Assembly: GCA_900472625.1 (NCBI GenBank)
Contig: UCIT01000013.1
Location: 100,727-164,726 of the forward strand
DNA from: Hyphomicrobiales bacterium
GTDB taxonomy: Bacteria > Pseudomonadota > Alphaproteobacteria > Rhizobiales > Rhizobiaceae
Length of the DNA: 64,000 bases
Direction: 5' to 3'
Position numbers and translations under genes: made by a program. Positions 18,977 through 27,937 of this stretch are shown piece by piece. Position 1 is the stretch's first letter, and each line of letters starts with the position of its first letter. The notes beneath the pieces are model-generated. The model was not told the DNA's origin. It ran no database searches and was given only the letters and a program-made list of their open reading frames with translations.

Positions 18977-20179
18977 TTATCTCTCCACCAGTGCCATCTT
19001 GGCGTTGAACCAGTTCATGAACAGCGAGGTGAGGATGCTGAGCCCGAGGTAGACGATGCCCCAGATGCAGACGATCTCGATCGCTTGCCCGCTCTGGTTC
19101 ATGATCGTGCCGCCGACGGCGACGAGATCGGAAAAGCCGATGGCGATCGCCAGCGACGAGTTCTTCGTCAGGTTGAGATACTGGCTGGTGAGCGGCGGGA
19201 TGATGATGCGCATCGCCTGCGGCACGATCACCAGACGGGTGATGCCCGACGGATGCAGGCCGAGCGCGCCGGCGGCCTCGGACTGGCCCTTGGCGACGCC
19301 GCGGATACCGCCGCGCACGATTTCGGCGATGAAGGAGGCAGTGTAGAAGGAGAGCGCCAGGAACAGCGACATGAATTCCGGGCCGACGACCGAACCGCCG
19401 GTCAGGTTGAACTTGCCGGCGACGGGCACGTCGAACGACATCGGTGTGCCGGTTGCCAGAAAGGCGATCAACGGCAGGCCGACGAGCAGGCCGATCGACA
19501 CCCAGATGGTGTGGAACGGCTGGCCGGTGGCAGCTTGGCGCTTGTGCGCCCAGCGCGCCATGAACACGACGGCGATGATGGCGATGACGAAGGCTGCCAG
19601 CACGGCCAGCATGCCGTTTTCGAAGATCGGGCGCGGGAATGCGAGGCCGCGATTGTTGAGGAACATGTCGAACGGCAGATGCAGCGATTCACGCGGCTGC
19701 GGCAGCACGGCGAGAACGCCGGAATACCAGAAGAAGATGACCAGCAGCGGCGGAATGTTGCGGAACACCTCGACATAGATCTGGCAGAGCTTGGCGATCA
19801 GCCAGTTATGCGACAGGCGCCCGATACCGACAAGAAAGCCGATGATGGTCGCCGTGATGATGCCTGTTATCGCCACCAGCATGGTGTTGAGGATGCCGAC
19901 GATGAGCGCGCGCCCATAGGTCGAATCGCTGGAATAGGGAATAAGCGACTGGCCGACTTCGAAACCGGCGCGGCCGCGCAGGAAGCCGAAGCCCGAGGCC
20001 GTGTTGCTGCGTGCCAGATTGGTTGCGGTGTTGTGGGCGATCCACCAGACGAGGCCGACGAGGACCACGATGGTCAGGGCCTGGAAAAAGATACCCCGGT
20101 ATTTCGGATCGTACATGGCCGAGCGGAAGCTCCAGCCGTTTTCGGATATAGGTGTGGTGTTAGCCGCCTCTTGCGCCAT
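18977..20179 (-). CDS. aapQ: General L-amino acid ABC transporter, permease
   Basis: Second permease subunit, 400 residues. The transport domain has [27 protein letters not shown] as EAA loop (only part quoted is needed to recognise it), with membrane segments before and after. A long periplasmic loop lies around residues 50-95 and another near 255-285. AapQ and AapM form the heterodimeric channel served by AapJ and AapP. A 93-base spacer with a strong hairpin separates it from aapJ upstream. Confidence 0.97.
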   Translation of the reverse strand: MAQEAANTTPISENGWSFRSAMYDPKYRGIFFQALTIVVLVGLVWWIAHNTATNLARSNTASGFGFLRGRAGFEVGQSLIPYSSDSTYGRALIVGILNTMLVAITGIITATIIGFLVGIGRLSHNWLIAKLCQIYVEVFRNIPPLLVIFFWYSGVLAVLPQPRESLHLPFDMFLNNRGLAFPRPIFENGMLAVLAAFVIAIIAVVFMARWAHKRQAATGQPFHTIWVSIGLLVGLPLIAFLATGTPMSFDVPVAGKFNLTGGSVVGPEFMSLFLALSFYTASFIAEIVRGGIRGVAKGQSEAAGALGLHPSGITRLVIVPQAMRIIIPPLTSQYLNLTKNSSLAIAIGFSDLVAVGGTIMNQSGQAIEIVCIWGIVYLGLSILTSLFMNWFNAKMALVER

Positions 20180-20230
20180 GCCGAGCCAATCCCCTGTGTG
20201 CCCGTTTTTGGGCTTTCTTTTTTGGAAGAG

Positions 20231-20255
20231 GGAAAGGCGGCCGAGCCGCCTTTCC
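20231..20255 (-). other. Perfect 11-bp hairpin between aapJ and aapQ
   Basis: GGAAAGGCGGC and GCCGCCTTTCC flank a 3-base loop. On the aap transcript the hairpin follows the aapJ stop codon by about 17 bases and is not followed by a run of T. Such hairpins after binding-protein genes usually protect the 3' end or attenuate readthrough so that the binding protein is made in excess over the permeases. That function is inferred. Confidence 0.7.
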
Positions 20256-20272
20256 GGGCTTTATGCGTGGGA

Positions 20273-21298
20273 TTAACGAACCGGAGGAGCGTACTGGATG
20301 CCGCCCTTGTTCCACAGCGCGTTCAGGCCGCGTGCGATCTTGAGCGGGCTGCCCTGACCGATGTTGCGTTCGAAGATTTCGCCGTAGTTGCCGACGCCCT
20401 TGATGACGTTTGCAGCCCAGTCGTTGGTCAGGCCGAGATCGGTGCCGATCTTGGTGTCTGCTTCGGAACCGAGGAAGCGCTTGACGTCAGGGTTCGGCGA
20501 GTTCTTCATTTCGTCGACGTTGGCCTGGGTGACGCCGAATTCTTCAGCGTTGATCAGCGCGTAGGCCGTCCACGATACGATGTCGAACCACTGGTCGTCG
20601 CCCTGGCGAACAGCCGGGCCGAGCGGCTCCTTGGAGATGATCTCCGGCAGGATGACGTGTTCGTCGGGGTTCTTCAGTGTCAGACGCAGCGAGTAGAGGC
20701 CGGACTGGTCGGTGGTGTAGACGTCGCAACGGCCGGAATCATAGGCAGCGTTGACTTCTTCCAGCTTTTCGAAAACCACCGGATTGTACTGCAGGTTGTT
20801 GGCCTTGAAGTAGTCGGCGAGGTTCAGTTCGGTCGTGGTGCCGGACTGGACGCAGATGGCGGCGCCCGACAGTTCCAGAGCCGACTTCACGTTCAGGCTC
20901 TTGCGAACCATGAAGCCCTGACCGTCGTAATAGGTGATCGGACGGAAGTTGAAGCCCAGTGCTGTGTCGCGGTTGATCGTCCAGGTCGTGTTACGCGACA
21001 GGACGTCGATTTCGCCGGACTGCAGCGCCGTGAAGCGCTCCTTGGCGTTGGTCGGCGTGTACTTCACCTTGGTCGGATCGCCGAAGACGGCAGATGCTAC
21101 GGCCTTGCAGAAGTCTACGTCGAAGCCGGCCCAGTTGCCGGAAGCGTCAGGCGCTGCGAAGCCGGTGAGACCGGTGTTCACGCCGCACTGAACGAAACCC
21201 TTTGCTTTTACGTCTTCCAGCGTCGTCGCCGAAGCTGCCGAAGCGCCAAGTGCGAAGACTGCTGCGCCAATGGCGACCGACAGAAGCTTAATCTTCAT
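20273..21298 (-). CDS. aapJ: General L-amino acid ABC transporter, periplasmic binding protein
   Basis: Periplasmic solute-binding protein, about 341 residues. The signal peptide MKIKLLSVAIGAAVFALGAS is cleaved near ASATT. The mature protein begins TLEDVKAKGFVQCGVNTGLT, followed by GFDVDFCKAVASAVFGD, characteristic of family 3 amino-acid binding proteins of the AapJ/BztA type. ATG 21298 is preferred to TTG 21307 because it directly begins the signal peptide, with GGGA just ahead. It is first in the operon. Its promoter must lie in the divergent region shared with metC. Confidence 0.97.
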   Translation of the reverse strand: MKIKLLSVAIGAAVFALGASAASATTLEDVKAKGFVQCGVNTGLTGFAAPDASGNWAGFDVDFCKAVASAVFGDPTKVKYTPTNAKERFTALQSGEIDVLSRNTTWTINRDTALGFNFRPITYYDGQGFMVRKSLNVKSALELSGAAICVQSGTTTELNLADYFKANNLQYNPVVFEKLEEVNAAYDSGRCDVYTTDQSGLYSLRLTLKNPDEHVILPEIISKEPLGPAVRQGDDQWFDIVSWTAYALINAEEFGVTQANVDEMKNSPNPDVKRFLGSEADTKIGTDLGLTNDWAANVIKGVGNYGEIFERNIGQGSPLKIARGLNALWNKGGIQYAPPVR

Positions 21299-21307
21299 TT
21301 TTCCCAA

Positions 21308-21676
21308 CCTTTTTCCGTTATCTTATGTTTTCTTGTGGGAGCGTCGGCAGAAGCAGGCTGACCTCCCAAGCGACCCGAACCCTCCCGGCGCGAGTGGTCC
21401 TATCACAGTCGGAAATGTCACTACGGTCAAGTGTCGCGCCACAAGATTGCGTGATATTTCGGCAATTTAGAAAGTGCAGCTCACTGGATAGGCAAATGAT
21501 TACCCAAAAGGCATCGTTTGGCGGAAAAAATTGCGTAAACTCGCTGATATATCTGGTGAATTGCTCTTCTTCGGCTCCGCCTGCACAGCGGTCATGCGTT
21601 TCGCCAGGGTTGACCCAGCGCCAAGCCCGGTTCAAGAGTTTCGCCAAGAGCATTCATTCTAAAGGCTTATTCGGAC
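21308..21676. other. Divergent promoter region aapJ / metC
   Basis: This 369-base gap separates two divergent genes. It is AT-richer than its surroundings between 21440 and 21570. I looked for a SAM-II riboswitch before metC, which occurs in front of some alphaproteobacterial methionine genes, and did not see its conserved loops. No clear sigma-54 promoter was found either. Only the weak dyad ATTGC/GCAAT around 21443-21464 is visible. Confidence 0.45.
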
Positions 21677-22867
21677 ATGAAAGACAGAGACGGTCTGCTG
21701 CAGAACGCCGGCATCAATACCCGCCTTTCTCACCTCGGAAATGATCCCGCCGACTATCACGGCTTCGTCAACCCACCTGTCGTTCATGCCTCGACCGTGC
21801 TGTTTCCGACAGCAAAGGCGATGGAAACGCGGGCGCAGAAATACACTTACGGCACGCGCGGCACTCCGACCACCGATGCGCTGTGCGAGGCGATCGATGC
21901 GCTGGAGGGATCGGCCGGAACGATCCTCGTTCCGTCAGGCCTTGCCGCCGTCACCGTCCCGTTCCTGGCCTTCCTGTCCGCAGGCGATCATGCGCTGGTG
22001 GTCGATTCCGTCTACGGCCCGACACGCCACTTCTGCGACACGATGATGAAGCGCCTCGGCGTCGAGATCGACTATTACGATCCGACGATCGGCGCCGGCA
22101 TCGAGACGCTGATCAAGCCGAACACCAGGCTGGTCCACACCGAGGCCCCTGGCTCCAATACTTTCGAGATGCAGGACATTCCGGCGATTTCGGCGATTGC
22201 CCACAAGCACGGCGCCGTGGTCACCATGGACAACACCTGGGCGACGCCGGTCTATTTCCGGCCGCTCGATTTCGGCGTCGATATCTCGATCCACGCCGCG
22301 ACCAAATACCCGTCCGGCCATTCCGACATCTTGATGGGTACGGTTTCGGCCAACGCCAAGCATTGGGAGCAGTTGCATGAGGCAAACATCACGCTCGGCA
22401 TCTGCGGTGCGCCCGACGATGCCTACCAGATTCTGCGCGGCCTGCGCACCATGGGCGTGCGCCTCGAGCGTCACTATGAAAGCGCGCTCACCATCGCCAA
22501 GTGGCTGGAAGGTCGGGAAGAGGTCGCGGCCGTGCTGCATCCGGCATTGCCGAGCTTCCCCGGCCACGATCTGTGGAAGCGCGACTTCAAGGGTGCCAGC
22601 GGCATCTTCTCCTTCGTGCTGAAGACCGAAACGGCGGCGGCTTTCAAGCCGAAGGCGCATGCCTTCCTCGATGCCTTGCAGATCTTTGGCCTCGGCTGGT
22701 CCTGGGGCGGGTTCGAGAGCCTTGCGGTTCATGTCGGCCTGAACGATCGCCGTGTCGCCAAGGCGCCGACCGAAGGACCGGTGATCCGCCTGCAGATCGG
22801 TCTCGAGGACGTTGCCGATATCAAGGTCGATATCGAACGTGGCTTCACCGCCGCCAACGCGGTCTGA
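21677..22867 (+). CDS. metC: Cystathionine beta-lyase
   Basis: PLP enzyme of the Cys/Met metabolism family, 396 residues. It cleaves cystathionine to homocysteine, pyruvate and ammonia in methionine synthesis. The PLP lysine is in SIHAATKYPSGHSDILMG, preceded by VTMDNTWATP, and YTYGTRGTPTTDAL near residue 55 is a family hallmark. GWSWGGFESL near the C terminus is typical of beta-lyases. The upstream binding site is weak. Divergent from aapJ. A monofunctional beta-lyase is likely, but gamma-synthase or lyase side activities cannot be excluded. Confidence 0.93.
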   Translation: MKDRDGLLQNAGINTRLSHLGNDPADYHGFVNPPVVHASTVLFPTAKAMETRAQKYTYGTRGTPTTDALCEAIDALEGSAGTILVPSGLAAVTVPFLAFLSAGDHALVVDSVYGPTRHFCDTMMKRLGVEIDYYDPTIGAGIETLIKPNTRLVHTEAPGSNTFEMQDIPAISAIAHKHGAVVTMDNTWATPVYFRPLDFGVDISIHAATKYPSGHSDILMGTVSANAKHWEQLHEANITLGICGAPDDAYQILRGLRTMGVRLERHYESALTIAKWLEGREEVAAVLHPALPSFPGHDLWKRDFKGASGIFSFVLKTETAAAFKPKAHAFLDALQIFGLGWSWGGFESLAVHVGLNDRRVAKAPTEGPVIRLQIGLEDVADIKVDIERGFTAANAV

Positions 22868-22932
22868 CCGGCTTGGACTGAATGGACGGCGCGTGACTGT
22901 TTGCCGGTCGCGCGCGTTCGATCGCTCTTGGA

Positions 22933-24084
22933 TCAATCGATCGCGTGGTAACCGTAGATCCAGTCCAGATCGGCGGCCAGGCTCTGCGGCGACTTCAGCG
23001 ACAGCACGATGTCGCGGCCGATGCGGACCGGGCCGCGAGCGTGATAGGCGAACTGGTTGAAGGCACCGCGTTGGCGCAAACGGTTGATGCGCGGCACCCG
23101 TCGCGCTTCGAACATCCGCAGCGCTTCGGCGACCGGCCTTTTGGCCAGAAACGACGCCAACTCGTAGGCATCCTCGATGGCCATGGCAGCGCCCTGCGCC
23201 GCAAACGGCATCATCGCATGCGCGGCATCGCCGATCAGCACGGTATCGCGGCCGTTCTGCCACTTGCCATGCGTCGCCTCGTAGAGCGGCCAGAAGGTCA
23301 TCTCTTCCGATTTTTCCAGCAGAGACAGAAGCGTGCCGTTCCAGCGCGAGAACCGCGACAGAAGCTGCTGGCGCTGGCCCGCGGTCGGCTGGCCGGACCA
23401 GGCTTGCGCCGTTGAATGTCCCGAGGTGATCGCTACCATGTTGAAACGATCGGCTTCCCTGAGGGGATAGCAGACCAGATGCGCGGAGGGGCCGAGATAG
23501 GCGGCGACACTGTGCTGATCGAGCGCTCCCCGTGCGTCGGCCGCTGAAACGGTAAAGCGGTAGGCGATATTGCCGGAGAAGCGTGAGACAGGACTGTCTG
23601 CCACCTTGTCCCGGATCTTCGACCACGCGCCATCGGCGCCTATCAGGACATCCGCCTTGCGGCTGCCATCGGGAATGTCGCCGCTTTCGAGGCGGACGCC
23701 GAGATGCAGGGTGCAGAGCGGGTTCTGCTGAACGGCCCCGAGAAGCGCGCCCTGCAGGCTGGCGCGATGCAGAACGCCGTAAGGAGCGCTCCAGCGCAGG
23801 CGCGCAGTGTCGCCCATCGGCACCGAGGCCAGTTCACGCAGCGTCGTTCCTGAAATCAGCCGGATGGCTTGCGGCTCGAGCCATAGCGCCGTCAGCCGAT
23901 CGAGAACGTCGAGCTTGCCGAGGATACGGGAGGCGTTCGGCGATATCTGCAGGCCGGCGCCCACTTCGTCGAGCGACGGCGCCTGCTCGAAAATCTCCGA
24001 GCTGATGCCATGTTTGGCGAGCGCCAGCGCAGCGGTAAGCCCCGCGACGCCCGCGCCGACGATGGCGGCATGTTCGACCGACAT
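22933..24084 (-). CDS. FAD-dependent aromatic-type monooxygenase
   Basis: Flavoprotein monooxygenase of the salicylate/3-hydroxybenzoate hydroxylase type, 383 residues. The N-terminal dinucleotide fold is VGAGVAGLTAALAL, and the second FAD motif is LIGDAAHAMMPFAAQGAAM. ISPNASRILGKLDVLDRL matches the substrate-side helix of salicylate hydroxylases. The true substrate is unknown and no aromatic-degradation gene is adjacent. It converges with metC and is followed upstream by the zinc-finger gene in the same direction, 27 bases away. Confidence 0.87.
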   Translation of the reverse strand: MSVEHAAIVGAGVAGLTAALALAKHGISSEIFEQAPSLDEVGAGLQISPNASRILGKLDVLDRLTALWLEPQAIRLISGTTLRELASVPMGDTARLRWSAPYGVLHRASLQGALLGAVQQNPLCTLHLGVRLESGDIPDGSRKADVLIGADGAWSKIRDKVADSPVSRFSGNIAYRFTVSAADARGALDQHSVAAYLGPSAHLVCYPLREADRFNMVAITSGHSTAQAWSGQPTAGQRQQLLSRFSRWNGTLLSLLEKSEEMTFWPLYEATHGKWQNGRDTVLIGDAAHAMMPFAAQGAAMAIEDAYELASFLAKRPVAEALRMFEARRVPRINRLRQRGAFNQFAYHARGPVRIGRDIVLSLKSPQSLAADLDWIYGYHAID

Positions 24085-24111
24085 CGTCGATCCAATCTAA
24101 TTTGAGGTGAT

Positions 24112-24357
24112 TCAGGCGGCCTGGAAGTGGAACACGCAACCGGCAGGATTCGTCTGCGTTGCCTTCAGCGCGCCATTAAAGCGGTAAAGCGTCGAGCAGT
24201 AGGAACAGACCTTCTCGTCCTCGTCACCCATGTCGATGAAGATGTGCGGGTGGTCGTAAGGGATCGAGGCGCCGGTGCACATGAATTCCTTCACGCCGAC
24301 TTCGATCACGCGATGACCGCCGTCGTTCTGGAAGTGGGGAATGTTGTGACCGGCCAT
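24112..24357 (-). CDS. Zinc-finger (CHCC) domain protein
   Basis: An 81-residue cytoplasmic protein with a CHCC-type zinc site: Cys in FMCTG, His in YDHPHIFIDMG, and a CxxC pair in KVCSYCSTLYRF. It is related to the NDUFS6-like zinc-finger family, which in alphaproteobacteria is associated with respiratory complex I; the link for this protein is inferred. The ATG at 24357 is chosen because GGAG lies six bases upstream, whereas the open frame to 24384 includes nine residues without conservation. It precedes the FAD monooxygenase in the same direction. Confidence 0.85.
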   Translation of the reverse strand: MAGHNIPHFQNDGGHRVIEVGVKEFMCTGASIPYDHPHIFIDMGDEDEKVCSYCSTLYRFNGALKATQTNPAGCVFHFQAA

Positions 24358-24516
24358 GATGATCTCCGAATGCCTTTGAAACACGCGCGGACCTTATCGC
24401 CCTTCGTCTGAAATGTGTAGAGCCAAACAGACGCATGCGAGACAGTTTTTGGACGGGGCAGGGGTTCCCGTCCGGCTGACGATAAAATATGGTCCGGTCA
24501 AAACGGGACTGCCTCG

Positions 24517-25299
24517 ATGAACTTGAATACGCCTGCCTTTTCCACCTTCACCCATGACGGGCTCGAACTCGCCTATTTCGACGAAGGCGATCCGAACGGC
24601 GCGCCCGTTCTGCTGATCCACGGCTTCGCTTCGACCGCCAGCGTCAACTGGGTCTATCCGGGATGGTTGAAGACGCTGGGCGAGGCGGGTTATCGGGTGA
24701 TCGCCATGGACAACCGCGGGCATGGCGCCAGCGACAAGCCGCATGATCCGGAGGCCTATCGTCCCTGGATCATGGCGGGCGATTCCGTCGCTCTGCTTGA
24801 TCATCTCGGCATCGAGCAGGCCAACCTCATCGGTTACTCCATGGGTGCGCGCATTTCGGTCTTTACCGCGCTCGGCCATCCCCACCGCGTACGCTCGCTG
24901 GTGCTCGGCGGCCTCGGCATCGGCATGACCGACGGTGTCGGCGACTGGGATCCGATCGCCGACGCCTTGTTGGCGCCGTCGATCGACGGTGTCGAGCACG
25001 CCCGTGGCCGGATGTTCCGCGCCTTTGCCGAGCAGACCAAGAGCGACCGACAGGCGCTCGCCGCCTGCATCAGGGGATCGCGCGATCTGGTTGCCAGAAG
25101 CGATATGGCGAAGATCGAGGTTCCGACGCTTGTTGCCGTCGGAACCAAGGATGATATCGCCGGGTCTCCTCATGAGTTGGCAGCCCTTATGCCGGATGCG
25201 ATCGCGCTCGATATACCGGGGCGCGACCATATGCTGGCCGTGGGGGACAAGGTGTTCAAGGCCGCCGTCCTGGACTTCTACGCAGAACGCGCAATCTAG
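24517..25299 (+). CDS. Alpha/beta hydrolase
   Basis: Cytoplasmic alpha/beta-hydrolase of 260 residues. The oxyanion motif is LLIHGFAST, followed by MDNRGHGASDKP. The nucleophile elbow is IGYSMGARIS, the acid lies in VAVGTKDDIAG, and the histidine is in GRDHMLAVGD. No signal peptide. The substrate cannot be deduced. It lies 153 bases before cysE in the same direction, but the cysE promoter region appears to be in between. Confidence 0.88.
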   Translation: MNLNTPAFSTFTHDGLELAYFDEGDPNGAPVLLIHGFASTASVNWVYPGWLKTLGEAGYRVIAMDNRGHGASDKPHDPEAYRPWIMAGDSVALLDHLGIEQANLIGYSMGARISVFTALGHPHRVRSLVLGGLGIGMTDGVGDWDPIADALLAPSIDGVEHARGRMFRAFAEQTKSDRQALAACIRGSRDLVARSDMAKIEVPTLVAVGTKDDIAGSPHELAALMPDAIALDIPGRDHMLAVGDKVFKAAVLDFYAERAI

Positions 25300-25397
25300 C
25301 GCGTTTGAAATCAGCTGGCGCAAGCGCGTTTGTTCACCAAGACGCGGAAATAGCGAAACGCCGTTCCCGCCGACCCATTTATGTCGAGAGGATTTTG

Positions 25398-25409
25398 CCC
25401 TATATAGGG
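25398..25409. promoter_or_regulatory. 12-bp perfect palindrome upstream of cysE
   Basis: CCCTATATAGGG is a perfect palindrome 44 bases before the cysE start codon. Its centre, TATATA, could serve as a -10 element, in which case the dyad would overlap the RNA polymerase site. No -35 element is convincing, so the call is tentative. Confidence 0.35.
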
Positions 25410-25452
25410 TGACGATCCCAGGCATGCCCGGACTGAGCAAAGGAGACCTTTG

Positions 25453-26316
25453 ATGGTCGCAAAGACAGACATTCGTCCTCTTGAGACGACAGGCTCGCTC
25501 AAGGCGATGGACCCGATCTGGGATAGTCTGCGCGAAGAAGCGCGCCTTGCCGCCGAGAGCGATCCGGTTCTGGCGGCGTTCCTCTACTCGACCGTGCTCA
25601 ACCATCGTTCGCTCGAGGAGTGCGTGATCTACCGTATCTGCGAGAGGCTCGACCATCCCGACATGCAGGCGATCCTGCTGCGCCAGACCTTCGACCAGAT
25701 GCTGGAAGACTGGCCGGAATGGGGTGCGATCCTTCGGGTCGACATCCAGGCTGTGTATGACCGCGATCCCGCCTGCATGCGCTTCATGGAGGCGCTGCTC
25801 TATTTCAAGGGTTTCCATGCGCTGCAGACCCATCGCCTCGCGCACTGGCTGCTCAACCGCGGCCGCCGCGATCTGGCGCTCTATCTGCAGAGCCGTTCGT
25901 CCAGCATCTTCCAGACCGATATCAACCCGGCTGCCCGCATCGGTCGCGGCATCTTCCTCGACCATGCGACCGGTCTCGTCGTCGGCGAGACCGCCGTCAT
26001 CGGCGACAACGTCTCGATCCTGCACGGCGTGACGCTCGGCGGCACCGGCAAGGAGGGCGCCGATCGTCATCCGAAGATCGGCAGCGGCGTTCTGATCGGT
26101 GCCGGCGCCAAGATCCTCGGCAATATCGAGATTGGCCAGTGCTCGCGCATCGCCGCCGGATCGGTGGTTCTGAAGGCGGTTCCACGCAACACCACGGTGG
26201 CCGGCGTGCCTGCCAAGGTGGTCGGTACGGCGGGCTGCTCCGAGCCGTCTCGGGTGATGGATCAGGTGACGCTCGAGCAGGTGGTTCTCGACCAGGTTAT
26301 GGGCGCCGGCATATAG
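25453..26316 (+). CDS. cysE: Serine O-acetyltransferase
   Basis: Acetylates serine with acetyl-CoA to O-acetylserine, the first step of cysteine synthesis. About 287 residues. The N-terminal helical domain (WDSLREEARLAAESDPVLAAF) is followed by the left-handed beta helix with hexapeptide repeats (ARIGRGIFLDHATGLVVGET and HGVTLGGTGK). The acceptor histidine and aspartate are in FLDHATG. ATG 25453 is used rather than the preceding TTG; AAAGGAGACC is correctly placed. Confidence 0.96.
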   Translation: MVAKTDIRPLETTGSLKAMDPIWDSLREEARLAAESDPVLAAFLYSTVLNHRSLEECVIYRICERLDHPDMQAILLRQTFDQMLEDWPEWGAILRVDIQAVYDRDPACMRFMEALLYFKGFHALQTHRLAHWLLNRGRRDLALYLQSRSSSIFQTDINPAARIGRGIFLDHATGLVVGETAVIGDNVSILHGVTLGGTGKEGADRHPKIGSGVLIGAGAKILGNIEIGQCSRIAAGSVVLKAVPRNTTVAGVPAKVVGTAGCSEPSRVMDQVTLEQVVLDQVMGAGI

Positions 26317-26452
26317 GAAATTCACGTCGCCGCAAGCGACACAACGACACCGGAACGGCGGGGGAAAGCGGGTTCGCAGCAGCGCTCCCGACTTTACAGC
26401 GCCGTCCCCACCATGCAACAAGCGGCCATTGAGACCGCTCAGGAGATGCAGT

Positions 26453-26659
26453 GTGAAGCCCGAAGAAATCAAGAAACTCGACGCCTATTTCAAACGCACG
26501 TTCAACCCGGAGATGATCGTCAAGGCACGTCCGCGCAAGAACGATTCCGCTGAAGTCTACATGGGCGAGGAATTTCTGGGCGTCGTCTATATCGATGACG
26601 AGGACGGCGACCGTTCCTACAATTTCTCGATGGCGATCCTCGACGTCGATCTCGGCTGA
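26453..26659 (+). CDS. DUF3126 family small protein
   Basis: A 68-residue protein of the alphaproteobacterial DUF3126 family, function unknown. GTG at 26453 is chosen because AGGAGA lies six bases upstream and homologues begin close to KPEEIKKLDAYFK. The body is a mixed alpha/beta sequence with two acidic strands, EEFLGVVYIDDEDGDRSYNF. Adjacent genes in the same direction are cysE upstream and DUF3597 downstream; this order is common in rhizobia. Confidence 0.85.
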   Translation: MKPEEIKKLDAYFKRTFNPEMIVKARPRKNDSAEVYMGEEFLGVVYIDDEDGDRSYNFSMAILDVDLG

Positions 26660-26857
26660 TCTGCCGCGACATCAGGCGCACACTGATTTTGCGCCTTCGA
26701 TTACCCAACCTTCGATCACCCAAGCCGCAAGGATGCGGCTTGCCTCTCCGGACCGCCCATGCAGCCGGAAAATGCCGCTCCGATCTGGACCGGTCGCCCT
26801 TCTGCTCCATCTTGCTTGATGAGCATGTGCTCAAGCGACAGCAAGGGGACGTTGAGA

Positions 26858-27283
26858 ATGGGTATCTTCGACAAGATCAAACATGCGATCTGGGGTGAGG
26901 CGCAGGCTGCCGAGGCAACACCGGCCGCAGCGCCGAAGATCGAACCGGCCCAGGCTCCGGTATCGCCATCCGCCGCACCTGCGGCCACGCCGAGCGCTTC
27001 GCCGGCAACATCGGCGCCGGCCGCGGCCGTCGATATCGTGCCGCTGCTCGACGCGGCGGTGAAGAAGAGCGGCCAGAAGCTTGATTGGCGGCGCTCCATC
27101 GTCGATCTGATGAAAGCCGTCGGCATGGATGCCAGCCTTGCCGAGCGCAAGGAACTCGCCGCCGAACTTGGCTATACCGGTGATACTCACGACAGCGCCA
27201 CGATGAACATCTTCCTGCACAAGGCACTGATGAAGCGCCTGTCCGAGAACGGCGGAAAGGTGCCGGCCGACCTTCTCGACTAG
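26858..27283 (+). CDS. DUF3597 family protein
   Basis: A 141-residue protein, function unknown. The first 12 residues (MGIFDKIKHAIWG) form an amphipathic helix. Residues 15-60 are an Ala/Pro/Ser-rich linker. The C-terminal domain (VDIVPLLDAAVKKSGQKLDW to the end) matches DUF3597, a compact helical domain found across proteobacteria. The start is set at 26858, where the conserved MGIF begins; GGGGAC is a few bases upstream. A strong inverted repeat follows directly after the stop codon. Confidence 0.82.
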   Translation: MGIFDKIKHAIWGEAQAAEATPAAAPKIEPAQAPVSPSAAPAATPSASPATSAPAAAVDIVPLLDAAVKKSGQKLDWRRSIVDLMKAVGMDASLAERKELAAELGYTGDTHDSATMNIFLHKALMKRLSENGGKVPADLLD

Positions 27284-27290
27284 TAAAATC

Positions 27291-27335
27291 AGCGACGCAA
27301 CCGGATTTTGGTTCAAAGCTTCCGGTTGCGTCGCT
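27291..27335 (+). terminator. 15-bp perfect hairpin after the DUF3597 gene
   Basis: AGCGACGCAACCGGA and TCCGGTTGCGTCGCT pair perfectly around a 15-base loop. The hairpin starts eight bases after the stop codon. The stretch that follows, CTGATATATTTTA, is T-rich but not a run of T, so termination may be incomplete. Confidence 0.65.
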
Positions 27336-27398
27336 CTGATATATTTTAGACAAATCAATTAAAGATGTACGTCGCTCCGAAATCTCGCAGGAATTGCA

Positions 27399-27436
27399 TT
27401 GCGTGTCGCAACCATTGATTGTTTTGCGCTGCACAA
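27399..27436. promoter_or_regulatory. Tandem 13-bp TTGCG-type operators before the phasin gene
   Basis: TTGCGTGTCGCAA (27399-27411) is a palindrome with perfect 5-base arms. TTGCGCTGCACAA (27424-27436) is a near-copy exactly 25 bases downstream with one mismatched pair. TTGACT at 27443-27448 could be the -35 element, seven bases after the second site. A PHB-responsive repressor of the PhaR family is the obvious candidate, since PhaR sites are TGC-rich and control phasin genes elsewhere. Confidence 0.55.
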
Positions 27437-27501
27437 GATTGCTTGACTTCGGCTGGGGCGCGGCTAATTCTGGTGCTCCGCAGGGCAAGGAGGAGTCAGT
27501 C

Positions 27502-27870
27502 ATGCTGAATTTTGAGGATACGAATCGCAAGAGCAAGGAAGCCATGGACACGATGCTGAAAAGCTATTCGGACACGGCCAAGGGACTCCAGGCGATCGCA
27601 ACAGAAACCGCCGAATACTCGAAGAAGTCGTTCCAGGATGCGGTGACGCATTTTGAAACGCTGTCGGGCGCGCGCAGCTTCGAGAGCGTGTTCGAACTGC
27701 AGACCAGCTTCCTGAAATCGACCTACGAGAATTTCATTTCCGAGGCGACCAAGCTCGGCGAGATGTATTCCGACATCGCCAAGAGCGCCTACAAGCCCTA
27801 CGAAGCACCGATCGCCGCGGCGACCAAGCCGTCCAAGCCGACATCGGTGGCGACGTCGGCTGCGGCGTAG
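27502..27870 (+). CDS. Phasin family protein
   Basis: Granule-associated phasin, 122 residues, almost entirely helical. The phasin_2 signature is recognisable in FETLSGARSFESVFELQTSFLKSTYENF (part) with regular heptad-like spacing, and the protein ends in an Ala/Pro/Thr-rich tail. It coats PHB granules made by PhaC, whose gene is in the same window at 5801-7639. AAGGAGG stands eight bases before the ATG. Two 13-bp palindromes upstream suggest regulation. A terminator follows. Confidence 0.92.
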   Translation: MLNFEDTNRKSKEAMDTMLKSYSDTAKGLQAIATETAEYSKKSFQDAVTHFETLSGARSFESVFELQTSFLKSTYENFISEATKLGEMYSDIAKSAYKPYEAPIAAATKPSKPTSVATSAAA

Positions 27871-27937
27871 ATTCGGGCTTGACCACGCGTCGGTGTGCCG
27901 TGAACCGGCGCGCCGCATGCACCATACCACTTGAAAA

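Noticed and set aside
18962..21361. A 799-codon open frame antisense to aapM, aapQ and aapJ
   Set aside because: Its translation is His/Arg/Asp-rich without any recognised domain. It is the mirror of GC-rich coding sequence with strong third-position bias, and three well-identified genes occupy the other strand.
21540..21676. SAM-II riboswitch before metC
   Set aside because: The conserved pairing elements and the CUAAA-type segment of SAM-II were not found in the leader.
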